Shown here piece by piece: positions 36,554 to 45,319 of a stretch of DNA of 46,643 nucleotides. The position numbers and the translations under genes are program-made. The notes beneath the pieces were generated by a model, which did no database searches, was not told the origin of the DNA, and saw only the letters and a program-made list of their open reading frames with translations. This DNA is from Pseudomonas sp. REP124 (lineage in GTDB: Bacteria; Pseudomonadota; Gammaproteobacteria; Pseudomonadales; Pseudomonadaceae), in assembly GCF_020164475.1 (NCBI RefSeq), contig NZ_JAIQWX010000037.1:1-46643 (forward strand), read 5' to 3'. The stretch's first letter is position 1. Every line of letters starts with the position of its first letter.

Positions 36554-38296
36554 ATGAAAAGATTCATCCCGAATCTACTGATGGCCGCTGTTAGTTTTGC
36601 CTCGTTGGAAGCCATGGCCGCCACGGATCTGGTCCTGCTCAATGGCAAGATTTTCACCGCCGACCGCGCCAACCCCAAGGTTCAGGCATTGGCGGTGCAG
36701 GACGGCAAGGTGCAGCAAGTCGGCAGCGACGCGCAGATCAAGGCCTTGATCACGCCCAATACCAAAGTGGTGAACCTGGGCGGCAAGGCCCTGATGCCCG
36801 GCCTGATCGACACCCATTCCCACGCGATTTTCGGCGGCCTGGAAATGGTCTCGGCGAACATGGAAGACGAAGTCGTCGATGTCGATGAACTGGAAAAACG
36901 CCTGCGCGGCTGGCGTGACGACGGCAAAGCCAAACATGGCGATGTGCTGAGCGTGGCCGGCATGAGTTCGGCCTACTGGTCCCAGGCCGAAGCCCTGGGC
37001 AAGAAGTTCAACAACGGCGAATGGGCCAAGGTGCCGGTGGTTTTCACCGGCAGCGACCACCACACCGCCTGGGCCAACAACGTCATGCTCGAACGCGCCG
37101 GCATCGATGCCGCGTTGCTGAAGAACCTGCCGGACGCCGAGAAAGGCACCATCGGCCAGCTTGCCGACGGCAGCCCCAACGGTTTCGTGGTGGATGCCGG
37201 CTGGGATCGCGTGGCGACGAAAATGCCGGTGCCGACCGCCGCCGACATGCTCACCGCGGCGCAATCTGCCCTTCGTTACAACAACAGCCTGGGCATCACC
37301 GCCTGGATGGACCCCGCCGCCAACGCCGCCCCCGGCGAGCCGGTGTACGCACTCAAGCCCACGGAGAAAACCGTCGGCGTGCTGCCGGCCTACAAGGCAC
37401 TGGCCGAAAGCGGCGGCATGAGCGCCCACGTCGCCGCGCTGCTGGTGGCCAATCCGAAAAGCGTGCCGGCCGATCTCGATGTGCTGGAAAAGGTCCGCCA
37501 GCAATTTCAGGGGGTTCCCAACCTGACCCTGCCCGGCATCAAGATCTTCGCCGACGGTGTGATCGAATACCCGGCGCAGAGCGCGGCGATGATCGATCCG
37601 TACAGCAACTCGCACAAACAGGGCGAACTGCTGATCGATCCGCAGCACTTCGGTGAATTGGTCAGTGCGATAGATCAGCGCGGCTGGCTGGTGCACATCC
37701 ACGCCATCGGCGACCGTGCGGTGCGCGAGGCCCTGAACGGCATCGCCCAGGCGCGCAAGGATCGCCAGAGCGGCGTGACGCATTCGGTCACTCACCTGCA
37801 AATGGTCAATCCGAAGGAGTTCGCCCGTTTCAAACCGCTGAACGTGATCGCCTCGATGCAGCTGCTGTGGGCCTCGGCGGACGACTACACCACGGACATG
37901 ATTAAGCCTTACGTCAGTGCCGCAGCCTTTCGTTATCAATACCCGGCGCACTCGCTGCTCAAACAGGGCGCGACCATCGCCGGCGCCAGCGACTGGCCGG
38001 TGTCTTCGCCCAACCCGTTCAACGCCATGGCCCAGGCCATGACACGCACCGGCCCGATGGGCGTGCTCAACGCCGACGAGCGCCTGGATCGCGAAACCAT
38101 GTTCTACGCCTACACCCTCAACGCCGCGCGCACCATTGGCCTTGAGAAACAGATCGGTTCGCTGAGCCCCGGCAAGCAAGCGGACTTCATCGTGCTGGAC
38201 CGCGACGTGTTCAGCGTCGACGACAAGGCCCTGCACGACACCCAGGTGCTGCAAACCTGGTTCGCCGGGCGCGAAATCTACACCGCCACTCGCTGA
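36554..38296 (+). CDS. Exported YtcJ-like metal-dependent amidohydrolase
   Basis: 580 residues. A Sec signal peptide (MKRFIPNLLMAAVSFASLEAMA) is likely cleaved near residue 22. The amidohydrolase fold shows metal ligands HSH at 88-90 (DTHSHA), the segment VHIHAIGDRAVRE and the late aspartate in GASDWPVSSPNP. YtcJ-type enzymes hydrolyse amide or formamide bonds; most members lack known substrates. Export to the periplasm is less common for this family than a cytoplasmic location. AAGGA lies about 9 bases upstream of the ATG. It may be co-transcribed with the porin-like gene after it. Confidence 0.88.
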   Translation: MKRFIPNLLMAAVSFASLEAMAATDLVLLNGKIFTADRANPKVQALAVQDGKVQQVGSDAQIKALITPNTKVVNLGGKALMPGLIDTHSHAIFGGLEMVSANMEDEVVDVDELEKRLRGWRDDGKAKHGDVLSVAGMSSAYWSQAEALGKKFNNGEWAKVPVVFTGSDHHTAWANNVMLERAGIDAALLKNLPDAEKGTIGQLADGSPNGFVVDAGWDRVATKMPVPTAADMLTAAQSALRYNNSLGITAWMDPAANAAPGEPVYALKPTEKTVGVLPAYKALAESGGMSAHVAALLVANPKSVPADLDVLEKVRQQFQGVPNLTLPGIKIFADGVIEYPAQSAAMIDPYSNSHKQGELLIDPQHFGELVSAIDQRGWLVHIHAIGDRAVREALNGIAQARKDRQSGVTHSVTHLQMVNPKEFARFKPLNVIASMQLLWASADDYTTDMIKPYVSAAAFRYQYPAHSLLKQGATIAGASDWPVSSPNPFNAMAQAMTRTGPMGVLNADERLDRETMFYAYTLNAARTIGLEKQIGSLSPGKQADFIVLDRDVFSVDDKALHDTQVLQTWFAGREIYTATR

Positions 38297-38403
38297 GAAA
38301 ACCCTCCACGCATCACCTGCCCGCCCCCACGCGCGTCGTCGGGGCCGGCGCAGCCTTGCCCCGAAAAACTGCCCATAACAATCACAATAGCGGGACGCTA
38401 CCC

Positions 38404-39141
38404 ATGAAAGCCTTGACCCTGTTCGCCCTCGGATCCCTGAGCGTGCTGCCGCTGTGCAGCCAGGCGATACCCTTGAATGACGATTTCGCCGTACTGGTGG
38501 ACCTGACCCTGGCCAGCGATTACCGCACCCGCGGCATCTCGCAGACCCAGAACGACCCGGCGATCCAGGCCGGTGCCACCCTGACCCACAGCAGCGGCCT
38601 GTACCTGGGGGCCTGGAGTTCCAATGTCGATTTCGGCGGTGGTCTGAAGACCCGCCAGGAAATCGATTACTACGGCGGCTGGCTGTGGGAGGCGACTGAA
38701 GAGGTCAGCCTGGATGTGGGTTATCTGAAGTATTCCTACCCGAAGGAAAGCCAGTTCAATCAGAGCGAGGTCTACGGGATTCTCAGTGTCTACGGGGTGA
38801 AACTCGCGGCCTACTACTCCGACGATGCACCGGGCGTCGACAGCAAGCAGAACTCGCTTTACAGCTACGTCGGCTACGAAACCCAACTGCCCTACGACAC
38901 CGGTTTGAAGCTGCGTTACGGCAACATGGACTTCAAGGACCCGCACTTGTATTCGACCTCCGGCCACGCCGATGATTCGTACCGCGAATGGGAGGTCAAG
39001 CTGAGTCATGAACTGGCGGGTGTGATGCTGGGGTTGAGCTACATCGACACCGATTTGTCGAAGAACCAGTGCGCCAGCAATTGGGGGTTCGATGATGTGT
39101 GCAGTGCCACGGTGGTTGCGAGCGTCAGCAAAATCTTCTAA
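38404..39141 (+). CDS. TorF-family putative outer-membrane porin
   Basis: 245 residues from the ATG at 38404. The signal peptide ends near SQA (about residue 21). The mature part begins with the family's ...DLTLASDYRTRGISQTQ-NDPAIQ pattern and alternates polar and aromatic residues like a beta-barrel, ending in the aromatic F (SVSKIF). This is the TIGR02001/Gcw_chp family. It sits 107 bp after the amidohydrolase, so they could form an entry-and-hydrolysis pair. Confidence 0.87.
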   Translation: MKALTLFALGSLSVLPLCSQAIPLNDDFAVLVDLTLASDYRTRGISQTQNDPAIQAGATLTHSSGLYLGAWSSNVDFGGGLKTRQEIDYYGGWLWEATEEVSLDVGYLKYSYPKESQFNQSEVYGILSVYGVKLAAYYSDDAPGVDSKQNSLYSYVGYETQLPYDTGLKLRYGNMDFKDPHLYSTSGHADDSYREWEVKLSHELAGVMLGLSYIDTDLSKNQCASNWGFDDVCSATVVASVSKIF

Positions 39142-39156
39142 TACACGCGCCCCCTC

Positions 39157-39256
39157 TGTAGGAGCGAGCTTGCTCGCGATGAACCCGAGAACGACGCGGG
39201 GTGTCAGGCAGCCAGCGGTATCGTCAACCTCCATCGCGAGTGAACTCGCTCCTACA
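39157..39256. repeat. REP pair (copy 3, opposite orientation)
   Basis: 100 bp, arms TGTAGGAGCGAGCTTGCTCGCGA and TCGCGAGTGAACTCGCTCCTACA. The spacer matches the reverse complement of copies 1 and 2 (for example GAACCCGAGAACGACGCGGGG against their GTTCTCAGGTTC end). Confidence 0.88.
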
Positions 39257-39298
39257 GTGTTTTGTGTCGAACACGCGATCCACTGACGGCGTAAATCC

Positions 39299-39390
39299 TG
39301 TGGGAGCGAGGCTTGCCCGCGAAAGCGTTGGGTCAGTCACTATTGATGTCGATTGACCTGACGCCTTCGCGGGCAAGCCTCGCTCCTACA
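39299..39390. repeat. REP pair (copy 4, different subtype)
   Basis: Arms TGTGGGAGCGAGGCTTGCCCGCGA (39299-39322) and an inverted arm ending CTCGCTCCTACA at 39390. The spacer differs from the other copies. Its right arm overlaps the 3' end of the nitronate monooxygenase gene. Confidence 0.87.
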
Positions 39391-40366
39391 AGGGCATTGC
39401 CCATTTCTGTTTTGCGGCTTCCACTGGCATCCGCTCCACCAACCCTCCAGCCAATTCCGCCACCCGCTGCGCCGCCGGCACCACGCTGTGAATCTTGCCC
39501 ACCCCCTGCCCCGCATACAGCGACAACTTTTCGGCCATTCGCGGTTTGTCGATGGCCCGGGCGCCGCCGCCGATCAGACGCAGCAAATTCCACTTGTCCC
39601 GATTCGGGATCACCCGGTGCGGCGTGCCGTAGGTCCAGCCGAACGAGTAACCGGTGCGGTACTCGGTGTCATCGGTGGTCGCTTCGACGATCTTCCGCTT
39701 GTACAGCGGATGCGCGTTCGACTCTTCGGTAGCGATGAACGCCGTGCCCACCACCACCCCCGACGCGCCGAGGGACATCAGTGCCCGCACATCGTCGCCG
39801 TTGGTCACGCCGCCGGCCGCCAGCACCGGCCGGCCCTCGGAGATAGCGAGGATCGAAGTCAGCAGCGGCATGATGCCGATGGTGCCGCGATTGAGGTGTC
39901 CGCCGCTTTCACTGCCCTGGGCGATGATGATGTCCGCGCCTTGGGCAAGGGCGATGTGCGCCAGCTCCACGGAGCCTGCCTGGACCATCACCAGCAGCCC
40001 GGCGTCCTTGGCCCGGGGGATCATATCGGCGGAATACTTCTCGGCGTAAAACAGCGACAGCAGTTTGGGCTTTTCCTTGAGGATCACCTGGAACTGCGCC
40101 TCGAACACATCCGGGCCGCCGAACTGCGGCACCAGGTTCACTCCGAATGGCCGGTCGGTCAGCTCGCGGGTCTCCTGGATCCAGCGGCGCAAGGCCAGCG
40201 GCGGCAGGCGCAGACCGCCGATCACCCCCATGCCCCCGGCATTGGCCACGGCACCCACCAGTTGAGGGCCGGAAATGGCCGCCATGCCACCGAGGAAAAT
40301 CGGGTACTTCACACCGCACAATCGGGTGATGGCGTTCCCGGCAAAATCGAATCTGTCCTGGTTCAT
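39386..40366 (-). CDS. Nitronate monooxygenase-like FMN enzyme
   Basis: 326 residues from the ATG at 40366, which has GGAG 8 bases upstream; a GTG at 40372 overlapping the cytochrome stop is the alternative. The NMO/FabK TIM-barrel pattern includes CGVKYPIFLGGMAAISGP near the N-terminus, the FMN-phosphate region AQGSESGGH and the LAAGGVTNGDDV-LGASGVVVGTAFIATEES segment. Family members oxidise alkyl nitronates (propionate-3-nitronate) or act as FMN-dependent enoyl reductases. The C-terminus P-L-stop uses the TAG of a REP arm. Confidence 0.83.
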   Translation of the reverse strand: MNQDRFDFAGNAITRLCGVKYPIFLGGMAAISGPQLVGAVANAGGMGVIGGLRLPPLALRRWIQETRELTDRPFGVNLVPQFGGPDVFEAQFQVILKEKPKLLSLFYAEKYSADMIPRAKDAGLLVMVQAGSVELAHIALAQGADIIIAQGSESGGHLNRGTIGIMPLLTSILAISEGRPVLAAGGVTNGDDVRALMSLGASGVVVGTAFIATEESNAHPLYKRKIVEATTDDTEYRTGYSFGWTYGTPHRVIPNRDKWNLLRLIGGGARAIDKPRMAEKLSLYAGQGVGKIHSVVPAAQRVAELAGGLVERMPVEAAKQKWAMPL

Positions 40367-40368
40367 GC

Positions 40369-40923
40369 TCACAGCTCCACGTGTTTGCCCAGCATGCGCT
40401 TGAGCGTGTTGTTCTTCAGGAGAAAGTGATTCTTGACTGCGCCGAAGATGTGCAGCGCCAGCCCCGCGAGAAACGCCGAGGCGCCGATGTTGAACAGCAC
40501 ATCGACCACGTGTTTGAGCGTCGCATTGACCGGCAGCAGGCTCGGGATCTGCAAACCGCCGGGTAGTTCCACCACTCCGCCGCCCGCGCAGCGCGAAGCC
40601 CAGACCGCAACGGGCAACAGCACCATGGCCAGCGCCAGCGACACCGCCACCGAGCGGCTGATGATCACTTCGATGGGATTGGGCGTGCCCACGGGCAGCG
40701 GATGATAGGCCGTGACCCGCGCCCAGAAGCGGTAGATCGAGACGAGGAACAGCACCAGACCGACCAGGTTCTGCACCCGTACCAGTTCACTTCGCAGTGC
40801 CTCGGCGGACGCCTGGCCGATCATCAGTTGCAGGCCGAAGATCGCCAGCAGGGAAAACGCCACGACCCAATGCAGGGCGATGGTGATGGGGGAAAATCTC
40901 AAGCCATTGTCTTTGAGTTGCAT
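40369..40923 (-). CDS. Cytochrome b561-type membrane protein
   Basis: 184 residues with four predicted helices. ITIALHWVVAF with His18 at the start and LHIFGAVKNHF near the end supply heme-ligand candidates. Bacterial b561 proteins of this type oxidise or reduce quinone or superoxide at the inner membrane. AGGAG lies about 7 bases upstream. The stop abuts the NMO start, suggesting co-expression with that flavoprotein. Confidence 0.88.
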   Translation of the reverse strand: MQLKDNGLRFSPITIALHWVVAFSLLAIFGLQLMIGQASAEALRSELVRVQNLVGLVLFLVSIYRFWARVTAYHPLPVGTPNPIEVIISRSVAVSLALAMVLLPVAVWASRCAGGGVVELPGGLQIPSLLPVNATLKHVVDVLFNIGASAFLAGLALHIFGAVKNHFLLKNNTLKRMLGKHVEL

Positions 40924-40971
40924 GGCTGACTCCTTTTGCAGCGAATGCCAATCAGGAAAAGGAACACGCGA

Positions 40972-42645
40972 TCAGTGATTGACCGCCTGCGCGGCGCCGA
41001 GCCCGGTCTGGGCGCGAATCAGCTGGTCGTCGAAACGCTCGCGTTCCAGCTCCGCGGAGCGACTTCTGTCAGTGACCGAGCCCAGCCAGGTGAAGAGGAA
41101 CGCCACGTTCATCGAGATGATCGCCGGGTAGTCGTAGGGGAAGATCGCCTCGGCATTGCCCAGCACCTTGACCCAGACCGCCGGCGACAGAATCACCAGA
41201 CCCACCGCGCTGATCAGGCCGGCGACGCCGCCGATCAAGGCGCCGCGCGTGGTCAGCCCCTTCCAGTACATCGAGAGCACCAGGATCGGGAAATTCACCG
41301 ACGCGGCCACGCCAAAGGTCAGCGCCACCAGGAACGCGATGTTCTGGTCCTTGAACAGAATCCCCAGCAGCACGGCAACGACGCCGATGCCCACCGAAGC
41401 GATACGGGACACGCGGCGCTCGTCCTTCGCCTCGGCCTTGCCCTTGCGCACCACCATCACATACAGGTCATGGGAAATCGCCGAAGTGCCGGCCATGGTC
41501 AGCCCCGACACCACCGCCAGAATCGTCGCGAACGCCACGGCGGAAATGAAGCCGAGCAACAGGTCACCGCCCACGGCTTTCGCCAGGTGCATCACCGGCA
41601 TGTTGCCGCCGCCGATCAACTTGCCGGCCAGATTGCCGGAATCATAGAAGGCCGGGTCCTGCCCGACGATTACGATGGCGGCCAGCCCCAGCACGGCGAC
41701 GATCAGGTAGAAAAAGCCGATGAAGCCGGTGGCGACGAACACCGATTTGCGCGCTTGCTTGGCGTCCGGCACGGTGAAAAAACGCATGAGAATGTGTGGC
41801 AAGCCGGCGGTGCCGAACACCAGGCCCAGCGACAACGAGATTAGCGACAGCGGATCGGCCACCAGTTTGCTCGGCAGCAGAATCCGCTCGCCATCGTGGT
41901 GCGCGGCCACCGCTTGTTCGAACATCAGATCGAAGGAGAAACCGAACTTGCTCAGCGCCAGAAACGCCAGCAAGGTTCCGCCCAATAGCAGCAGCCCGGC
42001 CTTGATGATCTGCACCCAGGTGGTGGCGACCATGCCGCCAAAGGTCACGTAGACCGCCATCAGCAAGCCCACGGCAATCACCGCGTAGTTGTACGGCAGG
42101 CCGAACAGCAACTGGATCAACTGCCCGGCGCCGACCATCTGCACCACCAGGTAAAAGCACACCACCGTCAGCGAGCCGAAGGCGGTCATGGTGCGGATGC
42201 GGTTCTGGTCGAGGCGGAACGAGGCGATGTCCGAGATGGTGATGCGCCCCAGGTTACGGATGCGCTCGGCAAACAGGAACAGCAGCAGCGGCCAGGCGAC
42301 GAAGAAGCTGATGGAGTACAGCACGCCGTCGAAACCGTTGAAGAAGATCATGCTGGTGACACCCAGCAGCGCCGCCGCCGACATGTAGTCGCCGGCCAGT
42401 GCCAGGCCGTTCTGAAAGCCGGTGATGCCGCCGCCGGCGTTATAGAAGTCGTCCATGGATCTGGTCTTGGAGGCCGCCCAGTAGGTGATGCCCAGGGTGG
42501 TCACGACGAAGACCAGGAACATGCTGATCGCGGTGTAGTTGATCGGCTGCTTTTCTACGTTTTGCAGCACGTCGCCGGCCATGGCGCGCGCTGCGAAGGC
42601 GCTCAGCAGAACAGGAAGAATGAGGTTTTGCAGGAGGCGTTTCAT
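40972..42645 (-). CDS. ActP-like sodium:solute symporter
   Basis: 557 residues of the SSS family, with an N-terminal signal-like helix then about 12 membrane helices. Family patterns include [25 protein letters not shown] and [26 protein letters not shown]. Closest characterised relatives take up acetate and short monocarboxylates. The start overlaps the DUF485 gene by ATGA, as in yjcH-actP. No acs gene is adjacent; a LysR gene is divergent instead, so the substrate could be another small acid. Confidence 0.9.
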   Translation of the reverse strand: MKRLLQNLILPVLLSAFAARAMAGDVLQNVEKQPINYTAISMFLVFVVTTLGITYWAASKTRSMDDFYNAGGGITGFQNGLALAGDYMSAAALLGVTSMIFFNGFDGVLYSISFFVAWPLLLFLFAERIRNLGRITISDIASFRLDQNRIRTMTAFGSLTVVCFYLVVQMVGAGQLIQLLFGLPYNYAVIAVGLLMAVYVTFGGMVATTWVQIIKAGLLLLGGTLLAFLALSKFGFSFDLMFEQAVAAHHDGERILLPSKLVADPLSLISLSLGLVFGTAGLPHILMRFFTVPDAKQARKSVFVATGFIGFFYLIVAVLGLAAIVIVGQDPAFYDSGNLAGKLIGGGNMPVMHLAKAVGGDLLLGFISAVAFATILAVVSGLTMAGTSAISHDLYVMVVRKGKAEAKDERRVSRIASVGIGVVAVLLGILFKDQNIAFLVALTFGVAASVNFPILVLSMYWKGLTTRGALIGGVAGLISAVGLVILSPAVWVKVLGNAEAIFPYDYPAIISMNVAFLFTWLGSVTDRSRSAELERERFDDQLIRAQTGLGAAQAVNH

Positions 42646-42956
42646 ACGATCACCCCCGCGCGAATTTGTGCGGTCAGGGTGTCGAACTCACCGTTGGCCC
42701 GCAGGATGTAGAGCCCGGTGAACAACCAGGCGCCGACGATGAACACCAGGCCCAGGGGCCAGCCGATGTTGATGACGCTGGTGGCGGAAAGCTTCGTCGC
42801 TAGCAGCTGGGGCGCGAAAGCGGCGACGAGGATGAACGTGAAGTACGGGACAAGGGTTGCGGTGGTAAGCCCGGCGACGAATCTTCGTTGCCGAGAGACC
42901 AACTCCTTGTAACGGGGGTGATTGCGAATTCTGGCCGATTCGGTTGCATGGTTCAC
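42642..42956 (-). CDS. DUF485 membrane protein (YjcH-like)
   Basis: 104 residues from a GTG at 42956 with GGAG 5 bases upstream. Two membrane helices ([19 protein letters not shown] and [23 protein letters not shown]) and an R-F-V-A-G motif typical of DUF485. It is the small partner regularly found with ActP-type symporters and is cotranslated with it. Confidence 0.9.
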   Translation of the reverse strand: MNHATESARIRNHPRYKELVSRQRRFVAGLTTATLVPYFTFILVAAFAPQLLATKLSATSVINIGWPLGLVFIVGAWLFTGLYILRANGEFDTLTAQIRAGVIV

Positions 42957-43076
42957 GTTGACTCCGTGTAGCAGTGGTTGCGTTATTGTTGTTCCACAGC
43001 CTCAGATTCAGACTCGATCCGCCACTGGCTGCGGTATCTGTGCCCCTTCAACCTATGCCCGCCACATCATCAAGTA

Positions 43077-43088
43077 AAATGATCATTT
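43077..43088. promoter_or_regulatory. Candidate LysR operator palindrome
   Basis: AAATGATCATTT, a perfect 12 bp palindrome in the 247 bp divergent spacer between the DUF485-symporter pair and the LysR gene. Inferred from symmetry and position. Confidence 0.35.
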
Positions 43089-43203
43089 GTGATTCAGTTG
43101 ATCTGTTTTGGTGAACCTTAAATTTGCCGAATGGCCCTATCGCTCATCTGCCGGAAGCTTTAGATTTGCCAGCAGTTATGACTTTTACAGATAGGTGAAG
43201 GCG

Positions 43204-44088
43204 ATGGATGTTGCGGATCTGAGGGTGGTGGATGCGGTGGCGCGCCACGGCAGCATGAACAAGGCCGCCAATGAGCTGAACACCGTGCAATCCAACGTGT
43301 CGACGAGGATTCGCGCGCTGGAGAGCGAACTGGGGGTGGCGCTGTTTCAACGCAGCGCCAAGGGGGTTCAGGTGACGCCTGCGGGCCGGCGCATCCTGCC
43401 TTTCGCGGCCCGGCTGTCGAAGCTCTTGCTCGATGCTTCCAGCGCCGCGCGCGATGACGGCCAGCCACGGGGCGTGCTGGAAATCGGGACGCTGGAAACC
43501 ACCCTGGCCATGCGTTTGCCGCGCCTGATCGCGCAGTTTGCCAAGGCTTATCCGGATGTTCGCCCGGTGGTGCGCACCGGCACCACCTGCAGCCTGATCC
43601 AGGGCGTCATCGACTGTAAGCTGGAAGGCGCGTTCGTCGCCGGGCCCGTCCACCATCCGGAACTACACAGCGAGGAAGCCTTTCGCGAGGAACTGGTGCT
43701 GGTGACGTCCCCTGCCCTGCGCAGCCTGCAAGCGATCGCCGAGGTGGAGAATTTGAAGACCGTGGTGTTTCGCATCGGCTGCTCCTATCGCCAGCGCCTG
43801 GACACGCTGCTGACCAGCCTCGGCATCGTCGCCCCGGAACCGCTGGAATTCGGCTCGATCGAAGCCATCATCGCCTGCGTTTCGGCGGGCGTCGGCATCA
43901 GCCTGTTGCCCCGGGGGGTGGCGGCCAATGCGGCGCGCGATGGTCTGGTTGCGGTGCACGATCTGCCGGCGGACATGGCGCAGGTCGAGACCGTGTTCGT
44001 GCGCCGCATCGACGGCTACTTCTCCAGTGCCCTGGCGACTTTTCTGCAAAGCGTGCGGGAGGACGAAGTCCCTAGCGTGGCGCGGTAG
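43204..44088 (+). CDS. LysR-family transcriptional regulator
   Basis: 294 residues from the ATG at 43204 (AGGTG 6 bases upstream); a GTG at 43195 is possible. The winged helix is SMNKAANELNTVQSNVSTRIRALE (about 17-40), and the effector domain begins LEIGTLETT. It is divergent from the symporter pair, its likely target. The last 17 bases overlap, tail to tail, with the MFS gene on the other strand. Confidence 0.9.
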   Translation: MDVADLRVVDAVARHGSMNKAANELNTVQSNVSTRIRALESELGVALFQRSAKGVQVTPAGRRILPFAARLSKLLLDASSAARDDGQPRGVLEIGTLETTLAMRLPRLIAQFAKAYPDVRPVVRTGTTCSLIQGVIDCKLEGAFVAGPVHHPELHSEEAFREELVLVTSPALRSLQAIAEVENLKTVVFRIGCSYRQRLDTLLTSLGIVAPEPLEFGSIEAIIACVSAGVGISLLPRGVAANAARDGLVAVHDLPADMAQVETVFVRRIDGYFSSALATFLQSVREDEVPSVAR

Positions 44089-45319
44089 ACCGATCGAGAG
44101 CTGCGGACGCGCCATCGAAACGGTTCTTTATCCAGCCATTGATAGCGGCACACAGCACCAGCAGCGCGCCGGTCACCAGAAACACGTGATGCAGTCCGAA
44201 ATGCGCGCCGATCTGGCCGCCGATCAAAGGCCCGATCACCTGACCGGAGAACTGCGCCGACTGCAAGTAACCCAGGATCTTGCCGGTGTTATGCGCTTGC
44301 ACCGCACCGCGAATCAGCTTGGCGATCGCCGGCAGCAATCCCGCCAGGGTCATGCCCATCAGGCCGCGCAGCACCGCCAGTTGCCACCAATGCGTGACGT
44401 ACGCCTGGGGCAGCATGAGGATGCCGGTCAGCACCAGGCAACCGATGATCACGTTCCAGCCGCCGATGCGATCGGCCAGTGCGCCCAGTCGCGCGGCGGT
44501 CAGGATGCTGCCCAGTGCCGAAGCGGCCATCACCACGCCGGCCACTCGCGCCTGATCGTCGAAGGCCACGCCCAGATGACCGATGTAGACGGTAATGATC
44601 GGCTCGATCGACATGTTGGCCAGCAGGACCATCATGGCGGTCACCAACAGCGCGGCGATGACTGGCCAGCGGGTGTTGTCCTGTTTGTCCGCGCTGTTTT
44701 TTGTGCGTTGCGAGCCGTCCACACCACGCTGGAAATCCTCGCGGACCAACAGGATGGTGGCCAGCGCCGCCACGGCGATCACCGCGCCGCCAACGAAAAA
44801 GGTCCCGCGAATGCCGACCCACTGTGGCAGGAAACCGCCTACCAGCGGCCCGATCAGATTGCCGGACAACGCCCCGGTCGACAGCACGCCCAGCGCCCAT
44901 CCGGCTTTTTCCCGTGGCACTTGCGAGCCGATCATCACGATCGATGCCGAGGCATAGCCACCGATCAAGCCGGCGATCAGGCGCAGCACCACCAGGTCGG
45001 TGACATCGCGGGCCAGTCCGATCAACGACATCACAATGGCCATGCCGATGGCGGCGCGGATCAGCATCGGTTTGCGCCCGAATCGATCCGCCAGCCGACC
45101 CCAGAGCGGCGCGGTGATCGCCGTGCCGAAAAACGTCGCGCCAAAGGCCACGGCGGACCACTGCACCACATCGGCCTGGGCCGTGACGCCCAGTTGTTGC
45201 ACATACAGCGGCAGGAATGGCAGCAGCATGGTCAGGCTCACCAGCGTGGTGAACGAGCCGAACACACAAACCGCCAGGTTGCGGCGCCAGTAAGGAAGAT
45301 TGCGCTCGGCGTAGTTCAC
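44072..45319 (-). CDS. MFS transporter, multidrug-exporter-like (MdtG/YttB type)
   Basis: 415 residues with 12 helices. The MFS loop GRLADRFGRKPML follows helix 2, and a motif-C-like AGLIGGYASASIV region suggests export. The ATG overlaps the stop of the following MFS gene (45316) by four bases, so the two are cotranslated. Convergent overlap with the LysR gene at 44072-44088. Substrate unknown. Confidence 0.85.
   Translation of the reverse strand: MNYAERNLPYWRRNLAVCVFGSFTTLVSLTMLLPFLPLYVQQLGVTAQADVVQWSAVAFGATFFGTAITAPLWGRLADRFGRKPMLIRAAIGMAIVMSLIGLARDVTDLVVLRLIAGLIGGYASASIVMIGSQVPREKAGWALGVLSTGALSGNLIGPLVGGFLPQWVGIRGTFFVGGAVIAVAALATILLVREDFQRGVDGSQRTKNSADKQDNTRWPVIAALLVTAMMVLLANMSIEPIITVYIGHLGVAFDDQARVAGVVMAASALGSILTAARLGALADRIGGWNVIIGCLVLTGILMLPQAYVTHWWQLAVLRGLMGMTLAGLLPAIAKLIRGAVQAHNTGKILGYLQSAQFSGQVIGPLIGGQIGAHFGLHHVFLVTGALLVLCAAINGWIKNRFDGASAALDRSTAPR

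Noticed and set aside
36575..38254. A 559-codon minus-strand frame opposite the amidohydrolase
   Set aside because: Antisense shadow of a well-supported gene with signal peptide and metal ligands.
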